Assembly: GCF_029227915.1 (NCBI RefSeq)
Contig: NC_079886.1
Span: 27,196,501-27,260,500, forward strand
Direction of reading: 5' to 3'
Source of the DNA: Hydractinia symbiolongicarpus
Taxonomy: Eukaryota > Cnidaria > Hydrozoa > Anthoathecata > Hydractiniidae
DNA: 64,000 bases
Under the pieces are notes generated by a model. It did not search any database. It was not told where the DNA came from and saw nothing but the letters and a program-made list of their open reading frames with translations. A program made the translations under genes and the position numbers. Shown in pieces: positions 61,454-64,000 of the stretch; positions within the stretch are counted from its first letter, which is position 1, and each line of letters starts with the position of its first letter.

Positions 61454-64000
61454 AATCGTTTGGGAAATGAGTTTACTCCCTGCGTACTTTCTTTGTATAC
61501 TTTTCACTGTACGGGCCGAGTCCGTGATATACTGAAAATCGCGGGATTTCGTTTGCCGGCGATTAAACTCCTTTTATTCAGCGTCTCATCAAAAACGAAA
61601 TCATTTTTGAAAACTACAAGTCTCATGCGTTTTAGTGGTGAAAAAATAATTTAAAGAATCGTTCGGGAAGTGAGTAAACTCCCTGGGTACTTTCTTTGTA
61701 TACTTTTGACTATACGGGCTGAGTCCGGGATTTACGGGAAATTGCGGGTTTTCGTTTGCCGGCGATTAAACTCCTTTTATTCAGCGTGTCATCAAAAATG
61801 AAATCGTTTCTGAAAACTACATGTCTTATGTGTTTTAGTGGTAAAAAATTAATTTAAAAAATCGTTCGGGAAATGAGTTTACTCCCTGGGTACTTTCTTT
61901 GTATACTTTTCACTGTACGGGCCGAGTCCGTGATATACGGAAAATCGCGGGATTTCGTTTGCCGGCGATTAAACTCCTTTTATTCAGCGTCTCATCAAAA
62001 ACGAAATCATTTTTGAAAACTCCAAGTCTCATGCGTTTTAGTGGTGAAAAAATAATTTAAAGAATCGTTTAGGAAATGAGTTTACTCCCTGGGTACTTTC
62101 TTTGTATACTTTTCACTGTACGGGCCGAGTTCGTGATATACGGAAAATCGCAGGATTTCGTTTGCCGGCGATTAAACTCCTTTTATTCAGCGTCTCATCA
62201 AGAATGAAATCATTTTTGAAAACTACAAGTCTCATGCGTTTTAGTGGTGAAAAATTAATTTAAAGAATCGTTCGGGAAGTGAGTTAACTCCCTGCGTACT
62301 TTCTTTGTATACTTTTCACTGTACGGGCCGAGTCCGTGATATACTGAAAATCGCGGGATTTCGTTTGCCGGCGATTAAACTCCTTTTATTCAGCGTCTCA
62401 TCAAAAATGAAATCGTTTTTGAAAACTACAAGTCTCATGCGTTTTAGTGGTGAAAAAATAATTTAAAAAATCGTTTGGGAAATGAGTTTACTGCCTGGGT
62501 ACTTTCTTTGTATACTTTTCACTGTACGGGCCGAGTCCGTGATATACGGAAAATCGCGGGATTTCGTTTGCCGGCGATTAAACTCCTTTTATTCAGCGGC
62601 TCATCAAAAATGAAATCATTTTTGAAAACTACAAGTCTCATGCGTTTTAGTGGTGAAGAAATAATTCAAGAAATCGTTCGGCAAATGAGTTTACTACCTG
62701 GATATTTTCTTTGTATACATTCGACTATACGGCCAAGCCCGGGATTTACGGGAAATCGCGGGTTTTCGTTTGCCGGCGATTAAACTCCTTTTATTCAGCG
62801 TCTCATCAAAAACGAAATCATTTTTGAAAACTACAAGTCTCATGCGTTTTAGTGGTGAAAAAATAATTTAAAGAATCGTTCGGGAAATGAGTTTACTCCC
62901 CAGGTACTTTCTTTGTATACTTTTCACTGTACGGGCCGAGTCCGTGATATACGGAAAATCGCGGGATTTCGTTTGCCGGCGATTAAACTCCTTTTATTCA
63001 GCGTCTCATAAAGAATGAAATTATTTTTGAAAACTGCAAGTCTCATGCGTTTTAGTGGTGAAAAAATACTTTAAAGAATCGTTCGGGAAGTGAGTTTACT
63101 CCCTGGGTACTTTCTTTGTATACTTTTGACTATACGGGCCGAGTCCGGGATTTACGGCAAATCGCGGGTTTTCGTTTGCCGGCGATTAAACTCCTTTTAT
63201 TCAGCGTCTCATCAAAAATGAAATTATTTTTAAAAACTACAAGTCTCATGTGTTTTAGTGGTGAAGAAATAATTTAAAAAATCGTTCGGGAAATGAGTTT
63301 ACTCCCAGTTTACTTTCTTTGTATACATTTGACTATACGGGTCAAGCCCGGGATTTACGGCAAATCGCGGGTTTTCGTTTGCCGGCGATTAAACTCCTTT
63401 TATTCAGCGTCTCATCAAAAACGAAATCATTTTTGAAAACTACAAGTCTCATGCGTTTTAGTGGTGAAAAAATAATTTAAAGAATCGTTTGGGAAATGAA
63501 TTTACTCCCTTTGTACTTTCTTTGTATACTTTTCACTGTACGGGCCGAGTCCGTGATATACGGAAAAGCGCGGGATTTCGTTTGCCGGCGATTAAACTCC
63601 TTTTATTCAGCGTCTCATCAAAAATGAAATCGTTTTTGAAAACTACAAGTCTCATGCGTTTTAGTGGTGAAAAAATAATTTAAAGAATCGTTCGGGAAAT
63701 GAGTTTACTCCCCGGGTACTTTCTTTGTATACTTTTCACTGTACGGGCCGCGTCCGTGATATACGGAAAATCGCGGGATTTCGTTTGCCGGCGATTAAAC
63801 TCCTTTTATTCAGCGTCTCATCAAGAATGAAATTATTTTTGAAAACTGCAAGTCTCATGCGTTTTAATGGTGAAAAAATAATTTAAAGAATCGTTCGGGA
63901 AGTGAGTTTACTCCCTGGGTACTTTCTTTGTATACTTTTGACTATACGGGCCGAGTCCGGGATTTACGGGAAATTGCGGGTTTTTGTTTGCCGGCGATTA

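Larger units (their letters stand above)
1..64000 (+). repeat. Satellite DNA array, ~203-bp monomer, ~315 head-to-tail copies
   Basis: Landmarks such as GTATAC, AACTACAAGTCT, GCGTTTTAGTGG, TTTGCCGGCGATTAAAC and AGCGTCTCATCA recur every 202-204 bases across the entire window in the same orientation. No stretch of non-repeat sequence was seen and the array is cut by both window ends. Monomers differ by a limited set of recurrent variants that define subfamilies and higher-order repeats. I see no gene, RNA gene or transposon inside it. Such arrays are typical of eukaryotic centromeric or other heterochromatin; that location is inferred, not shown. The family is not one I recognise. A long-read assembly is implied, since shorter reads could not resolve this region. 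Confidence 0.98.
58477..64000 (+). repeat. Right domain: rearranged copies of unit A/B material
   Basis: About 27 monomers. The stretch around 58,304-58,440 recurs near 60,740-60,876 (offset 2,436 = 12 x 203), both with GAAAAAAAAAATTTAGAG, which is also at about 45,680. The block 58.8-59.8 kb recurs at +1,827 (9 x 203). The stretch 62,475-63,488 matches 55,575-56,588 and 42,256-43,269, i.e. five monomers of the hexamer HOR, followed by the hexamer's first monomer at 63,489. The last base is inside a monomer. Confidence 0.83.

Noticed and set aside
1-64000. CRISPR array
   Set aside because: The whole 203-bp unit is repeated. There are no unique spacers between short repeats and no cas genes.
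1-64000. Bacterial or phage tandem-repeat region, or rDNA spacer
   Set aside because: No genes, rRNA or phage features occur in 64 kb; the scale and nested HOR structure fit eukaryotic satellite DNA.

Overview
The whole 64,000-base window is one uninterrupted satellite DNA array. A unit of about 203 bp repeats head-to-tail on the + strand from the first base to the last, roughly 315 copies, and the array runs off both ends. I found no protein-coding gene, rRNA, tRNA, CRISPR array, transposon or unique sequence. The many 60-130 codon open frames are by-products of the repeat: 203 is not divisible by 3, so frame changes from copy to copy, each frame stops in the A/T-rich segment, and many 'starts' are TTG.

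Megabase-style satellite with nested higher-order repeats points to a eukaryote, most likely centromeric, pericentromeric or other heterochromatic DNA. I do not recognise the family and cannot name the organism. A typical monomer (hand count at about 36.85-37.05 kb) is about 39% GC and bipartite: a roughly 60-bp GC-rich block (about 57% GC) and a roughly 143-bp AT-rich block (about 32% GC). CpG is not depleted (about 14 per monomer, observed/expected about 1.8).

Layout. 1-4,290: mixed monomers with a 3,245-bp period duplication. 4,291-30,127: a distinct subfamily domain (marked by CTGCGTAC, GCCGGGTCC and GAAAATATAA variants) holding several local higher-order repeats (HORs) of 2, 3, 5, about 10, 11 and 13 monomers, ten monomers with an internal 21-bp duplication, and two copies of a fold-back (inverted) segment. 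30,128-33,257: a transition domain with a trimer HOR. 33,258-45,766 (unit A, 12,509 bp) and 45,767-58,476 (unit B, 12,710 bp): two tandem copies of a roughly 62-monomer super-unit, which themselves contain dimer (406 bp) and hexamer (1,217 bp) HORs. 58,477-64,000: further rearranged copies of the same material, including four copies of one monomer that read as identical.

The main biological content is the record of how the array evolves: nearly all length differences between units A and B are whole monomers (+7, +1, -1, -2, -1, -3), the A/B junction falls inside a monomer in perfect register, and rarer events (a 94-bp inversion, a 74-bp microhomology deletion, a 21-bp internal duplication) were each copied to new places by later amplification. 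No gene system was found.
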